NCBI RefSeq assembly: GCF_000829375.1
Contig: NZ_AP014624.1
Location: 558,001-622,000, forward strand
Source: Chryseobacterium sp. StRB126
GTDB lineage: Bacteria > Bacteroidota > Bacteroidia > Flavobacteriales > Weeksellaceae
DNA: 64,000 nt
Reading direction: 5' to 3'
Shown: in pieces, positions 7,101 to 15,979 of the stretch
Position numbering within the stretch: the first letter of the stretch is position 1
How the letters are laid out: each line of letters starts with the position of its first letter
The notes under the pieces: generated by a model
The model's input: only the letters and a program-made list of their open reading frames with translations
What the model was told of the DNA's origin: nothing
Databases searched by the model: none
Program-made: the position numbers and the translations under genes

Positions 7101-8897
7101 ATGAAAAGTATTTTATCGAAAAGTATTCTGGGAATAGGCTTGATGATCGGTCTTGCCTCGTGCAAAAAGACGGATTCACCCCTTACGAAGGTGACTCCTA
7201 CCAATCTGGATTCTATTGCATCCAATTATTATGAACAGTATCTTAAACTCTATCCTTTAGATGCTACCGCTCAGGGAGATCTAAGATACAATGATCAACT
7301 TCCCATCAATATTGATAAAGATTTCATCTCAGGAGAGGTTGCCTTTTACAATTCTGTACAGAAACAGCTGGAAAATGTAGATTACAAAGCTCTTTCTGAT
7401 GAAGATAAAGTAGTATATGATGTATTGGATTATACTTTAAAAGATAAAATTGAAGCTTATGCTTATCACCCAGAATATATTCCGTTCACTCAGTTCGGAG
7501 GTTTGCCTTTGAATTTCCCTCTGTACGGAAGCGGACAGGGGAGCCAGCCTTTCAAAACGGAAAAAAACTATAACGACTGGCTGAAAAGAATGGAAAAATT
7601 CCCGGAATGGATGGATGCAGCAGTTGACAATTTCCGTGATGGAATCACCAATAAAGTGGTTCTTCCTAAAAAACTGATTGTTAAAATGATTCCTCAAATG
7701 AAAGCGGAGGAAATCACAACTCAGGACATGGAAAAGAATATTTTCTACGGCCCAATTAAAAACTTCCCAAAGAACTTTACACAAGCACAAAAAGATAAAT
7801 TTGCAGCACTTTATAAGGATGCAATCACAAAGAAAATCATTCCTGCCTATACTAAAATGGGAACATTCCTTGAAAAAGAATATTTACCAAAAGGCAGAGA
7901 TACGGATGGATACAACAGCCTTCCTAACGGAAATGAAATCTACGGTTATTATGTAAAAAGCTGGACGACAACAAAAAAGTCTCCTGAAGAGATCAACAAA
8001 ATCGGATTGCAGCAGGTTGCTATGCTTCGTACAGAAATGGAGAAAGTAAAACAGCAGGTTGGTTTTACAGGAACATTGGAGGAATTTATCACTCATGTGA
8101 AAACAGATCCTAAAGCAATGCCTTATAAGACCTCTAAGGAGGTTTTGGATGGATTCAACAGTATTCTGGCAAAGATCACCCCAAAGTTGAAGACGATGTT
8201 CAATGTAGCTCCAAAAACAAAGTTTGAAATCAGACAGACAGAGAAATTCAGAGAAGCCAGTGCAAGTGCTGAATATATTCCAGGAACTCCTGATGGAAAA
8301 AGAGCAGGAATTTTCTACGTTCCACTTCCTGACCCAACCAAATTCAATGTTACTTCAGGAATGGAGTCTTTATTTTTACACGAAGCTATTCCAGGACATC
8401 ATTACCAGTTTTCCCTTCAGCAGGAAAATACAAAGCTTCCTAAATTCATGAGATTCGGATGGTTTGGTGCTTATGGAGAAGGATGGGCACACTATTGCGA
8501 GACGTTAGGCCCTGAGTTTGGTCTTTATACAGATCCTTACCAAAAAATGGGTTATTTAAGCGATCAGATGCTGAGAGCTGTAAGACTAGTAGTAGATACA
8601 GGTTTGCACACCGGAAAAATGAGCAGAGAGGAGGCTATTAAATACTTCCTGAGCAATATTTCTTATGATGAAGGATCTGCAGTAGCTGAAGTAGAAAGGT
8701 ATATGGCCATGCCGGGACAGGCTTTAGGATATAAAATCGGATCTTTAAGAATTCGTGAACTGAGAGAAAAGTACCAGAAAGAGCTTGGTAATAAGTTTAA
8801 TCTGGCAAGTTTCCATGATGAGGTATTAAGCCAGGGATGTCTTCCATTGGATGTTTTGAACAGAAAGATGGAGCTTTGGGCAGAAAAACAAAAATAG
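7101..8897 (+). CDS. DUF885 family lipoprotein, putative metallopeptidase
   Basis: A 598-residue protein with a lipoprotein signal (MKSILSKSILGIGLMIGLAS then Cys21, lipobox LASC), so it is probably anchored in an envelope membrane. The body is a DUF885 domain. HEAIPGHHYQ at residues 427-436 is the HExxxxH motif of this helical metallopeptidase-like family, and GEGWAHYCE about 30 residues later supplies a Glu expected to complete a metal site. DUF885 members are thought to be peptidases but the substrate is not known. The gene has its own promoter and a short terminator directly after its stop. Confidence 0.88.
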   Translation: MKSILSKSILGIGLMIGLASCKKTDSPLTKVTPTNLDSIASNYYEQYLKLYPLDATAQGDLRYNDQLPINIDKDFISGEVAFYNSVQKQLENVDYKALSDEDKVVYDVLDYTLKDKIEAYAYHPEYIPFTQFGGLPLNFPLYGSGQGSQPFKTEKNYNDWLKRMEKFPEWMDAAVDNFRDGITNKVVLPKKLIVKMIPQMKAEEITTQDMEKNIFYGPIKNFPKNFTQAQKDKFAALYKDAITKKIIPAYTKMGTFLEKEYLPKGRDTDGYNSLPNGNEIYGYYVKSWTTTKKSPEEINKIGLQQVAMLRTEMEKVKQQVGFTGTLEEFITHVKTDPKAMPYKTSKEVLDGFNSILAKITPKLKTMFNVAPKTKFEIRQTEKFREASASAEYIPGTPDGKRAGIFYVPLPDPTKFNVTSGMESLFLHEAIPGHHYQFSLQQENTKLPKFMRFGWFGAYGEGWAHYCETLGPEFGLYTDPYQKMGYLSDQMLRAVRLVVDTGLHTGKMSREEAIKYFLSNISYDEGSAVAEVERYMAMPGQALGYKIGSLRIRELREKYQKELGNKFNLASFHDEVLSQGCLPLDVLNRKMELWAEKQK

Positions 8898-8906
8898 TAT
8901 ACAAAT

Positions 8907-8934
8907 GGGACAATTAAGAAATGTCCCGTTTTTT
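8907..8934 (+). terminator. Intrinsic terminator of the DUF885 gene
   Basis: A 6-bp stem GGGACA (8907-8912) / TGTCCC (8922-8927) with a 9-nt loop and then GTTTTTT. It begins 9 bp after the DUF885 stop, which argues that translation of the next gene starts downstream of it. Confidence 0.65.
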
Positions 8935-8952
8935 AATTTAAATTCAATCACA

Positions 8953-9399
8953 ATGATCACAGCACCTCTACGTTCTCTTTACCATAGAGACCTCAACAAA
9001 TTAAAAGCAGAAATCGAAGCGTATCAAAACGAAGAAAATCTTTGGAAAATAGATAAAAACATTTCCAATTCCGCAGGAAATCTATGTTTACACCTTATTG
9101 GAAATCTTAATCATTTCATTGGAGCTCATCTTGGAAATACAGGATATGTGAGACACAGAGAGCTCGAATTTTCGTTAAAAAATATTCCAAGAGCTGAACT
9201 TATTGAAAAAATTGAATCCATGACAATTATGATAGATTCAGTTTTAAGCCAGCTTCCGGAAAGTGAAATGGACAAGGAATATCCATTGATCGTTTTTGAG
9301 GAACCCATGACAACCGGCTATTTTCTGATTCACCTTATTACACATTTGGATTATCATTTAGGACAGATTAACTACCATAGAAGGTTATTAGATATTTAA
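8953..9399 (+). CDS. DinB family protein
   Basis: A DinB/YfiT four-helix protein of 148 residues when started at the ATG at 8953 (MITAPLRSLYHRDLNKL). An in-frame ATG at 8905 lies inside the terminator hairpin of the preceding gene and is rejected. Three histidines expected to bind a divalent metal are visible: His in CLHLIGNLNHFIG, and the pair in HLITHLDYHLGQI. DinB-fold enzymes include bacillithiol and mycothiol S-transferases, but the substrate of this subgroup is not known. It lies 23 bp before the next gene and may be co-transcribed with it. Confidence 0.8.
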   Translation: MITAPLRSLYHRDLNKLKAEIEAYQNEENLWKIDKNISNSAGNLCLHLIGNLNHFIGAHLGNTGYVRHRELEFSLKNIPRAELIEKIESMTIMIDSVLSQLPESEMDKEYPLIVFEEPMTTGYFLIHLITHLDYHLGQINYHRRLLDI

Positions 9400-9421
9400 A
9401 CCAGAAGTATACAAGAATTTC

Positions 9422-10327
9422 ATGATCTTAAAAGTATTACTTATCATATTCTTTTTATCATCTGTCTCTGTTTTTTCGCAAAATCATAAAAAAACAAACA
9501 GAATAGATTCATTACAAACGGTAGAAGACATTCAAAAATTCATTGAAGAAAAAAATATAGATTATACTATAACCGTTTCTGACAAGCTTCAGTATAGTGA
9601 CCAATGCAGAAGCATTAGCGACAGCCTGAATTTCAGACCTTGGATAAAAGAAGATTTTGATCAAAATGGATTAACTGATCTTCTCCTCACCGGAAATACT
9701 AAAGATGGACCTAAAACAATCTGTATTCTGGATATGGGAAATGAATTTAACACCAAGAAAATCACCAGAGGAACGCTCTATGAACCTTGTGCTTTCGTGA
9801 CTGCAAAAGATGGTAAAATAGAATATAAAAGTGAGAAATTCCTATCCAGAAACGGATATTTCAGCAGCTTGCAGACCGACTACCTAATCTATAAGTTTGG
9901 TGAGTTCATAGAGGAAAACAGAAATCCCAAAAGGGATAATATTCTGGAAATAGAATTCGATGCATCCCCATGTTATGGAAGATGTGCTTCATTCACGTTG
10001 AAAATTGTATCGAACCGAGATATAGAATGGCTTGCAAAAAGAGATAACCACGTTAATTTTCATGATTATTCCGGAACTTACAAATCTAACCTTTCTCAAG
10101 AACAATATAAAGAACTAACCGAAATTCTTAATTATATTGATTTTGAAAATTTGGATGAGAATTACAGCGTGGGATACACTGACTCTGCTACAGGAACCTT
10201 AAAAGTTACTTATAACAACCTTAAAACCAAGAAAATTAGCGATTATGGAATGATGGGAACACGGGGCCTTCAAAAATTATATAAGATCCTTTTTGACCTA
10301 CGAGGTAGTGTTGAATGGAAGAAATAA
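9422..10327 (+). CDS. Secreted DUF6438-type protein
   Basis: A 301-residue exported protein with a signal peptide (residues 1-19, ending SVSVFSQ). The N-terminal half (about 35-160) carries DFDQNGLTDLLLTG, an FG-GAP-like Asp-rich loop, and looks like a beta-rich domain. The C-terminal half (about 180-295) starts with IEFDASPCYGRCASFTLKI; the C-Y-G-x-C pattern is the signature of DUF6438, a domain of unknown function common in Bacteroidota secreted proteins. The two close cysteines may pair or bind something. No enzymatic motif is seen. It is followed by a long imperfect hairpin. Confidence 0.72.
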   Translation: MILKVLLIIFFLSSVSVFSQNHKKTNRIDSLQTVEDIQKFIEEKNIDYTITVSDKLQYSDQCRSISDSLNFRPWIKEDFDQNGLTDLLLTGNTKDGPKTICILDMGNEFNTKKITRGTLYEPCAFVTAKDGKIEYKSEKFLSRNGYFSSLQTDYLIYKFGEFIEENRNPKRDNILEIEFDASPCYGRCASFTLKIVSNRDIEWLAKRDNHVNFHDYSGTYKSNLSQEQYKELTEILNYIDFENLDENYSVGYTDSATGTLKVTYNNLKTKKISDYGMMGTRGLQKLYKILFDLRGSVEWKK

Positions 10328-10334
10328 TAAAATA

Positions 10335-10366
10335 CCCCTAAAAAGTGTCTAACTTTTTGGGGGCAA
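10335..10366. repeat. Hairpin with IS3-end-like sequence
   Basis: CCCCTAAAAAGT and ACTTTTTGGGGG form a 12-bp stem (one G-T pair) around the loop GTCTA. The reverse complement reads TGCCCCCAAAAAGTTAGACA, which resembles the termini of many IS3-family elements. There is no T-tract after it on the plus strand, so it is a poor terminator. No transposase is nearby; it could be a solo relic. Confidence 0.4.
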
Positions 10367-10404
10367 TCCATTGAAAATGATTTTATTTTATATCTATAAA
10401 TTGT

Positions 10405-11046
10405 TTACTTCTCAAACATCATTTTAGTAATAAAGTCCTTCTCTCCTTTTCCTCTTGCCGGAGAATACTCTCTGCCATAGAAAATAATCTGAAGATGAAG
10501 CTTGTTCCATACTTCTTCAGGGAATAATTTCTTTGCATCTTTCTCTGTTTCCACTACATTTTTACCGGAAGTAAGCTTCCACTGTGTCATCAAACGATGA
10601 ATATGGGTATCTACAGGAAAAGCAGGAAATCCAAACCCTTGGCTCATCACTACAGATGCTGTCTTGTGTCCTACGCCCGGAAGCGCCTCTAATTCTTCAT
10701 AAGTCTGTGGAACAACACCATTGTGTCTTTCCAGTAATAGTTCAGCCATTCTTTTCAAGTTCTTGGCTTTGGTATTGGATAATCCTATTTCTTTAATTAA
10801 TTCCTTAATCTGAAACTCTTCCAGCTTCGCCATTCTCTGTGGAGTTCCGGCTACCTCGAAAAGGTTTGGGGTAACTTCATTCACCTTTTTATCTGTTGTC
10901 TGCGCAGAAAGAGCAACAGCAACCATTAAGGTATAAGGATCCGTGTGATCCAGAGGAATAGGTGTTGTAGGATACAATTTATCCAGTTCAATCTGAACGA
11001 GCTCAGCTCTTTGCTTTTTTGTCATTTTACCCTTAAATTTGAACAA
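10405..11046 (-). CDS. nth: Endonuclease III-like DNA glycosylase/AP lyase, no Fe-S cysteines
   Basis: A 213-residue HhH-GPD protein that removes oxidised pyrimidines and cleaves abasic sites in base excision repair. The helix-hairpin-helix LPGVGHKTA (about residues 122-130) carries the catalytic Lys128, and VDTHIHRL the catalytic Asp146, matching Lys120 and Asp138 of E. coli Nth. The C-terminus LQIIFYGREYSPARGKGEKD ends without the four-cysteine 4Fe-4S loop that E. coli Nth has here, so it is a cluster-less variant. ATG at 11046 lies only 12 bp from the divergent bcp start; Met8 at 11025 is an alternative. The gene stands alone. Confidence 0.9.
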   Translation of the reverse strand: MFKFKGKMTKKQRAELVQIELDKLYPTTPIPLDHTDPYTLMVAVALSAQTTDKKVNEVTPNLFEVAGTPQRMAKLEEFQIKELIKEIGLSNTKAKNLKRMAELLLERHNGVVPQTYEELEALPGVGHKTASVVMSQGFGFPAFPVDTHIHRLMTQWKLTSGKNVVETEKDAKKLFPEEVWNKLHLQIIFYGREYSPARGKGEKDFITKMMFEK

Positions 11047-11058
11047 AAATAAATCATT

Positions 11059-11508
11059 ATGCTGAAAGTTGGAGATAAATTACCTCAATTTGAAGGAACA
11101 AATCAGGATGGAGAAGCAATATCTTCATCAAAATTAATCGGAAAGAAACTTGTTGTTTTCTTTTATCCTCAGGCCAGCACTCCAACATGTACTGTGGAAG
11201 CCTGCAATCTAAGCGACAATTATTCTAAACTTGAAAAAGCAGGATATCAGCTATTGGGAGTGAGTGGAGATTCTGTAAAGAAGCAGAAAAACTTCCATAG
11301 CAAATTTGCCTTCCCTTATGATCTTGTTGCGGATGAAAACCGTGATATTATCGAAAAATTTGGAGTTTGGCAGGAGAAAAAGACGTTTGGAAAGACTTAT
11401 ATGGGAATTGTAAGAACCACATTTATTTTTGATGAAAACGGAGTGTGTACCAGAGTTATTGAAAAAGTAACGTCCAAAACAGCTGCTGAGCAGATCTTAG
11501 AAGGGTAA
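11059..11508 (+). CDS. bcp: Thioredoxin-dependent peroxiredoxin (Bcp/PrxQ type)
   Basis: A 149-residue AhpC/TSA-fold thiol peroxidase that reduces hydroperoxides in the cytosol. The active site STPTCTVEAC has the peroxidatic Cys44 in the PxxxTxxC context and a putative resolving Cys49 five residues later, as in atypical two-Cys PrxQ/Bcp. The length is typical. It is divergent from nth with almost no spacer and is closed by a strong bidirectional terminator. Confidence 0.92.
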   Translation: MLKVGDKLPQFEGTNQDGEAISSSKLIGKKLVVFFYPQASTPTCTVEACNLSDNYSKLEKAGYQLLGVSGDSVKKQKNFHSKFAFPYDLVADENRDIIEKFGVWQEKKTFGKTYMGIVRTTFIFDENGVCTRVIEKVTSKTAAEQILEG

Positions 11509-11528
11509 TTTTCAGTACTGATAAAAAG

Positions 11529-11561
11529 AAAAAATCCACAAATAGTCTTTGTGGATTTTTT
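11529..11561. terminator. Bidirectional intrinsic terminator
   Basis: Perfect 14-bp stem 11529-11542 / 11548-11561 (AAAAAATCCACAAA and its complement) with loop TAGTC. A- and T-tracts on both sides fit termination of bcp on the plus strand and of the GNAT operon on the minus strand. Confidence 0.88.
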
Positions 11562-11579
11562 GTATTGTAATGTTTGATT

Positions 11580-12113
11580 TTATTCTGTTTCGTAATAATT
11601 TAATTCTTCCGTTTCACCGGGAAGCGTAACATATTTTTTAAACTTCAGCCCTAGTTTTTCAATTAGTTTTTGAGAAGAACCATTATCTTTTGAAATAATG
11701 GCAGATATTTTAGACAATCCAAAGTCATCCATCCCGATGGATTTCACCTTTTGAGCGGCTTCAAAAGCATATCCTTTTCCTTCAAACTCTTCCAATAATG
11801 AATATCCGATATCTACAACATCAAGACCTTCTCTTTCAAAGATTCCAACGGCTCCTATTTTTTCATTACTATCCTTGGTTACTAGAAGGTAGTTTCCATA
11901 TCCTAATCTTTCAATCTGTGGAGCAAATCTATTCAGAATATAGTTTTCAGCATCTTCAATCGTATTCACATTTCGGTTTCCGATATGTTGAATAAATTTA
12001 GGTCTGTTATAAAGTTCAAAAATAAAATCTCTGTCTTCAGCAGACATTGGACGAAGTATTAAACGCTCAGTTTCATAGGTATTATCTGCGCTTGGATGTT
12101 TTCTTAGGCTCAT
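11580..12113 (-). CDS. GNAT family N-acetyltransferase (RimJ/RimL type)
   Basis: A 177-residue acetyltransferase. The opening YETERLILRPMSAED is the usual RimJ/RimL-type start, and FEGKGYAFEAAQ is the acetyl-CoA pyrophosphate-binding loop (motif A, Q/RxxGxG/A form). The fold transfers acetyl from acetyl-CoA to an amine; the target is unknown. The start lies inside the 3' end of the upstream gene, with 32 bp overlap in another frame, and no later Met keeps the domain intact, so translation is probably coupled. It is the last gene of the tolC-sprT-manC run. Confidence 0.85.
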   Translation of the reverse strand: MSLRKHPSADNTYETERLILRPMSAEDRDFIFELYNRPKFIQHIGNRNVNTIEDAENYILNRFAPQIERLGYGNYLLVTKDSNEKIGAVGIFEREGLDVVDIGYSLLEEFEGKGYAFEAAQKVKSIGMDDFGLSKISAIISKDNGSSQKLIEKLGLKFKKYVTLPGETEELNYYETE

Positions 12114-12747
12114 CTTGTTTTGGTTCTTCTTTTTTCTCGACTTTTAAAAGTCTTGGGTTATTAGCACATTTTTTATTGTAAAGCTCAATATAGGTCCCAT
12201 TATCCTTTACATTTGTTACAAGCCCGGTAGTTTTATTAACCGTTAATGTGAAATGTGTTTTCTGATAAGGGCATTCTTTGGATGTTAATTTCCCAAGATC
12301 CAGATAGTAATTCTTTTGATCTTCATGATAATTTCCTGCCAGATCCTTGAATTCCTCATCAACCATATAGCCATCAGCAGACAGTATTATTGCCGCTTCC
12401 TGGGCATTATCTATCTTTCCAACAAAAGTTTTTAACGCCTCTGTATCAAGAATATAATTAATTTTTCCTCCTAAAGAATAAGCTATGTAATAAAAGCTAT
12501 CTTCATTGGGAAACAGATTAAACCCGGAAAACTGAGGTGTATAACTCATCTTTCCACCGGAAGTTTTGATTTCCTCTCCTTTTCCATAGCTATTGTATAC
12601 CAACACCCAAGAATCTACCTTATCATCAGGTTCAATTCTTTGTAATACATTAGGGATGCTCGAAAACTTTTTCTTCTCCTGAGCATATCCCAAGATAGTA
12701 AAAAGCAAAAGTGCTAAAGTCGTGAATCGGAGTGTGCATTTAATCAT
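12082..12747 (-). CDS. Hypothetical secreted protein
   Basis: A 221-residue protein with a signal peptide (residues 1-22, LRFTTLALLLFTILGYAQ), so it is exported to the periplasm or beyond. The body is mixed alpha/beta without a recognised family; it contains two cysteines in KECPYQKTH and NKKCANNP. The C-terminal 20 residues are a Lys/Glu/Pro-rich tail (KKEEPKQDEPKKTSKRR) that is probably disordered. It starts 32 bp after manC and overlaps the GNAT gene at its 3' end. No function is proposed. Confidence 0.7.
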   Translation of the reverse strand: MIKCTLRFTTLALLLFTILGYAQEKKKFSSIPNVLQRIEPDDKVDSWVLVYNSYGKGEEIKTSGGKMSYTPQFSGFNLFPNEDSFYYIAYSLGGKINYILDTEALKTFVGKIDNAQEAAIILSADGYMVDEEFKDLAGNYHEDQKNYYLDLGKLTSKECPYQKTHFTLTVNKTTGLVTNVKDNGTYIELYNKKCANNPRLLKVEKKEEPKQDEPKKTSKRR

Positions 12748-12779
12748 AGCCTAAAAATAAGCATAAAAGATACCAAATA

Positions 12780-13859
12780 CTACATAAACTTATCTCCTTT
12801 CTTGAAACTTTTCAGATCCAGGACATAATCTTTAATTAATTGGTCGTTGTCTCTAGGGCAAATAAGAAGAGCCTTGTCTGTATCTACCACAATATAGTTT
12901 TCAAGGCCATCGATAATAACAGCCTTATTATTTTTTACCCGAATAATATTTCCTTTTGAATTATAAGCAAGTAAATGCTTTAGTTTCATTGCATTTCCAT
13001 CCTTATCCTTTTCTGTATTTTCGTAGATGGAAGTCCATGTTCCCAAGTCGCTCCAACCTAAATCAGATGGAATAACATATACATTTTTAGCCTTCTCTAA
13101 AATCCCATTATCGATGGAAATTTTCTGAACTTTCGGATAAATGGTTTCTATACAGCTATTTTCTTTTTCAGAATTATATTCACAAGCCATAAAATGCTGT
13201 GTCATTTCAGGAAGATACATCTCAAAAGCATGATGAATGCTTTTCATATTCCAGATAAAGATCCCTGCATTCCAAAGAAAATCTCCACTCTCCAAAAAGC
13301 TTTGAGCGATTTCAAGAATTGGTTTTTCCGTAAATGTTTTTACCTTGAAATATTCTGAATTTTTCTTTTCCACGAACTGAATATATCCATATCCGGTATC
13401 CGGTCTTGTAGGGGTAATTCCCAATGTTACCAGATAGTCATGTTTAGAAGCAAGGTCAAATGCCAGCATTACTTTTTCCAGAAATACATCTTCTTTCAGG
13501 ATTAAATGATCAGCTGGAAGAACAATCATAGTAGCATTTGGATTGATTTCAGCAATTTTGTTCGCCATGTAAAGATTACAGGCTGCTGTATTTTTCATCA
13601 GAGGTTCGCCCACGATATTCTCTTCAGGAATTTCCGGAAGCTGCTGATGGGAAAGCGCAACATATTCTTTATTTGTAATAACGAATATATGTTCTTTTGG
13701 AATTACCTTACTGATTCTATCATAAGTTTGTTGAATCATGGTACGCCCAGTTCCTAAAATATCCTGAAACTGTTTTGGAAATTTTTGTGTGCTCATGGGC
13801 CAGAATCTGCTTCCGATTCCCCCAGCCATTATCACGCAGTATCTATCTGATTTTAACAT
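12780..13859 (-). CDS. manC: Mannose-1-phosphate guanylyltransferase
   Basis: A 359-residue GDP-mannose pyrophosphorylase that makes GDP-mannose from mannose-1-phosphate and GTP for glycan synthesis. The nucleotidyltransferase signature is MAGGIGSRFWPMSTQKFPKQ (residues 11-30), followed by VLPADHLI and LGITPTRPDTGYGYI and by FTEKP, the mannose-1-phosphate-binding region in this family. The protein is the short form without the C-terminal isomerase domain. It starts 2 bp after the SprT-like gene, so it is co-transcribed. Polysaccharide-related glycosyltransferases occur 4-8 kb away but not in this operon. Confidence 0.92.
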   Translation of the reverse strand: MLKSDRYCVIMAGGIGSRFWPMSTQKFPKQFQDILGTGRTMIQQTYDRISKVIPKEHIFVITNKEYVALSHQQLPEIPEENIVGEPLMKNTAACNLYMANKIAEINPNATMIVLPADHLILKEDVFLEKVMLAFDLASKHDYLVTLGITPTRPDTGYGYIQFVEKKNSEYFKVKTFTEKPILEIAQSFLESGDFLWNAGIFIWNMKSIHHAFEMYLPEMTQHFMACEYNSEKENSCIETIYPKVQKISIDNGILEKAKNVYVIPSDLGWSDLGTWTSIYENTEKDKDGNAMKLKHLLAYNSKGNIIRVKNNKAVIIDGLENYIVVDTDKALLICPRDNDQLIKDYVLDLKSFKKGDKFM

Positions 13860-13861
13860 TC

Positions 13862-14452
13862 TTAACTACATTTTTGTACCCTTGCTAACGGTTTGAAAGA
13901 ATACTTCCTTCCAGTAGCCAGGTTCTTACAAAGATAGTTTTTTTTAATCAGACCCTCTAATAAATACTTTTCGTTGCGATATATAAAAAATTCACCTTTT
14001 TGAAGTTGTTCGATAAAATGAAGACTATCATCCTGTTTTTCAGTATGAAAATATCTTACAAGATCAGGGCTGGCCATAAAATTAGCTTTGGGCGATTTTG
14101 AAAACTTTACGATGATAGGTTTCAGCTCTTCATCATAAATTTCAAGGCTTTCAAGCAGCATTTTTTTAAACGTTTCTTTCCATTCATTGCCATGAGGGGA
14201 AATTCTTCTTCCGTATTTTTCAAACGCAATCAGATGTGCCAACTCATGGGTAAGTACAAAGAAAAAAAGTTGTGGGGTAAGCGTAGAGTTTACCGTAATT
14301 TCATGAGAATTATCCGGAAGTTTTCGGTAATCTCCCAGTTTAGAATTTCTGTTTCGAGTGACTTTTATATAAATATAATAATCTGAAAACCAAATCCTTA
14401 AATAATCAAGCGTATTTTGTGGTAAATATTTTTCTAACGATTGGATAGACAT
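13862..14452 (-). CDS. SprT-like zinc metalloprotease domain protein
   Basis: A 196-residue protein with a SprT-like domain. The zinc site HELAH (residues 69-73) is followed by HGNEWK, giving the third ligand His87, as in SprT and SPRTN proteases. SPRTN degrades proteins crosslinked to DNA; bacterial SprT function is less clear. The C-terminal part (about 140-196) has few cysteines (LCKNLATGRKYS) and no complete zinc ribbon. It starts 1 bp after the tolC-like gene and ends 2 bp before manC, so these are one transcript. Confidence 0.85.
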   Translation of the reverse strand: MSIQSLEKYLPQNTLDYLRIWFSDYYIYIKVTRNRNSKLGDYRKLPDNSHEITVNSTLTPQLFFFVLTHELAHLIAFEKYGRRISPHGNEWKETFKKMLLESLEIYDEELKPIIVKFSKSPKANFMASPDLVRYFHTEKQDDSLHFIEQLQKGEFFIYRNEKYLLEGLIKKNYLCKNLATGRKYSFKPLARVQKCS

Positions 14453-14453
14453 T

Positions 14454-15794
14454 TTACAAACTTAGTGGAATTCCAGCATAGAAATTCAATAATTTAAGGC
14501 TGAAAAGATAATTATATTTCGCCTGCGCTACTGATCCCTGTGCATTTGCATAATTATTTCTTGCAACGTTAACGTCGTAAATAGTTGTTTTTCCAGCAGC
14601 ATAGCTTTTATCAGCAAAATCAAGAGCCAGCTTGGAGCTTTTTTCAGCTTCTACTGCTGCCATATAAGATTCATAGTTGGCGTCAGCATCAAACTGTGCC
14701 TTTTGCACATTCTGTCTTACGGTTTGTTTCTGCTGCTCTAAGGTATTTTTAGCAATACTTTCATTAATTCTAGACTGCTCTACCTGCAATTTTGTAATTC
14801 CTTTATTAAAAATAGGAATATTTACAGAAAGGCTTGCCTGTTGTCCGAAGTTATCACTATACTGCTGGAAAAAACCTTTTTCCTTAATATAAACAAGCGC
14901 ATTACCGATATTATCAGTATTTAAAAGGTTATTATAGAAAGTCCCTACTCCCGCACTTGCAGTTATCGTAGGCCAATAAGCTGTTTTTGAAACCTCTGTC
15001 TGAGCTTCTGCAGAATTTATTCTACTTTCAGCAGCTTTAATCTGAGGCTGAGATTCATAAGCAATAGATAGAACTTCATCTACAGATTTAAGTTCAGGAG
15101 AAAGCTGGTCTGAAACCGTAACATCTTCCACGTCAAACTCTTTATAATCAGACAACTGTAAAAGCTGAACCATAGCAAATAAACTTCTCCCTACATTAAC
15201 TTCCGCTGTTTTCAGGTTTTGTCTTTCCCTTGCTAATGCGGCTTCTGCTTCTGCTAAAACGGTTTGTGCTGTGGTTCCTACAGTTGTTGTTATTTTTGCC
15301 CTGTCATATTGTTTCTTAGCATTCTCTACAGCACTTTCAGAAATTTTTACAATCTCTTTATTCAGTAGTGTAGTTAAATATTGCTGTGCGATCTGTAATG
15401 AAATATCATTTTTAATCGTTTCCACATCATACAGACTGGCCTGCAGATCAAACTCAGTTTTTCTAACCGTTTTCTCCAGTCTGCCATTATTATATACCAA
15501 GATATCAGCTCCAATACTTGCATTGTTACTGAATCTATCATTTCTTAAACTTCCCGTTCCGAAAGACGTTTGTCCGAAACTGACAGTATTTCCCAAACTT
15601 CCAGAAACTGAAGGTAAATATCCTTTTTTAGCAATTTTAAGATTGGCATCCTGTGTTTGTTTGTTATATTGATTTTGGATAACCTGAAGATTATGCTCCA
15701 CTGCATAGCTTACGCATTCTTTTAAGGACCATTTCTTCTGAGCGCTTAAACCCAGACAACTTAATCCAAAAACGATAATCCAAACTTTTTTCAT
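14454..15794 (-). CDS. TolC family outer membrane efflux protein
   Basis: A 446-residue TolC-type outer membrane factor. It has a signal peptide (MKKVWIIVFGLSCLGLSAQ) and two repeats of the OEP domain, each rich in long helices and coiled coil (for example AEAEAALARERQNLKTAEVN and QKQTVRQNVQKAQFDADANY). It would form the trimeric exit duct for an RND, MFS or ABC efflux pump. No pump or adaptor is adjacent, which is unusual for Bacteroidota tripartite systems. It is the first gene of a tight operon with the SprT-like gene and manC. Confidence 0.88.
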   Translation of the reverse strand: MKKVWIIVFGLSCLGLSAQKKWSLKECVSYAVEHNLQVIQNQYNKQTQDANLKIAKKGYLPSVSGSLGNTVSFGQTSFGTGSLRNDRFSNNASIGADILVYNNGRLEKTVRKTEFDLQASLYDVETIKNDISLQIAQQYLTTLLNKEIVKISESAVENAKKQYDRAKITTTVGTTAQTVLAEAEAALARERQNLKTAEVNVGRSLFAMVQLLQLSDYKEFDVEDVTVSDQLSPELKSVDEVLSIAYESQPQIKAAESRINSAEAQTEVSKTAYWPTITASAGVGTFYNNLLNTDNIGNALVYIKEKGFFQQYSDNFGQQASLSVNIPIFNKGITKLQVEQSRINESIAKNTLEQQKQTVRQNVQKAQFDADANYESYMAAVEAEKSSKLALDFADKSYAAGKTTIYDVNVARNNYANAQGSVAQAKYNYLFSLKLLNFYAGIPLSL

Positions 15795-15979
15795 ATTATG
15801 TAGATGTTTATTTGTTTTTAATGGTCATATAGAATCGCATCATCTTCATCAGTATTTGCACTTGCAGACCCCAGCGATTTTATATTAAGATTTTTCCCTA
15901 TTAGACGAAGTAAATATAAAAAAGTTACAGATTGAAAAAAATAGTTTCATTTTAATAAAACTTTTGAGAATTTTGTATC

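Noticed and set aside
8905..8952. ATG at 8905 for the DinB-like protein
   Set aside because: This start is inside the terminator hairpin of the upstream gene; the ATG at 8953 begins the family domain.
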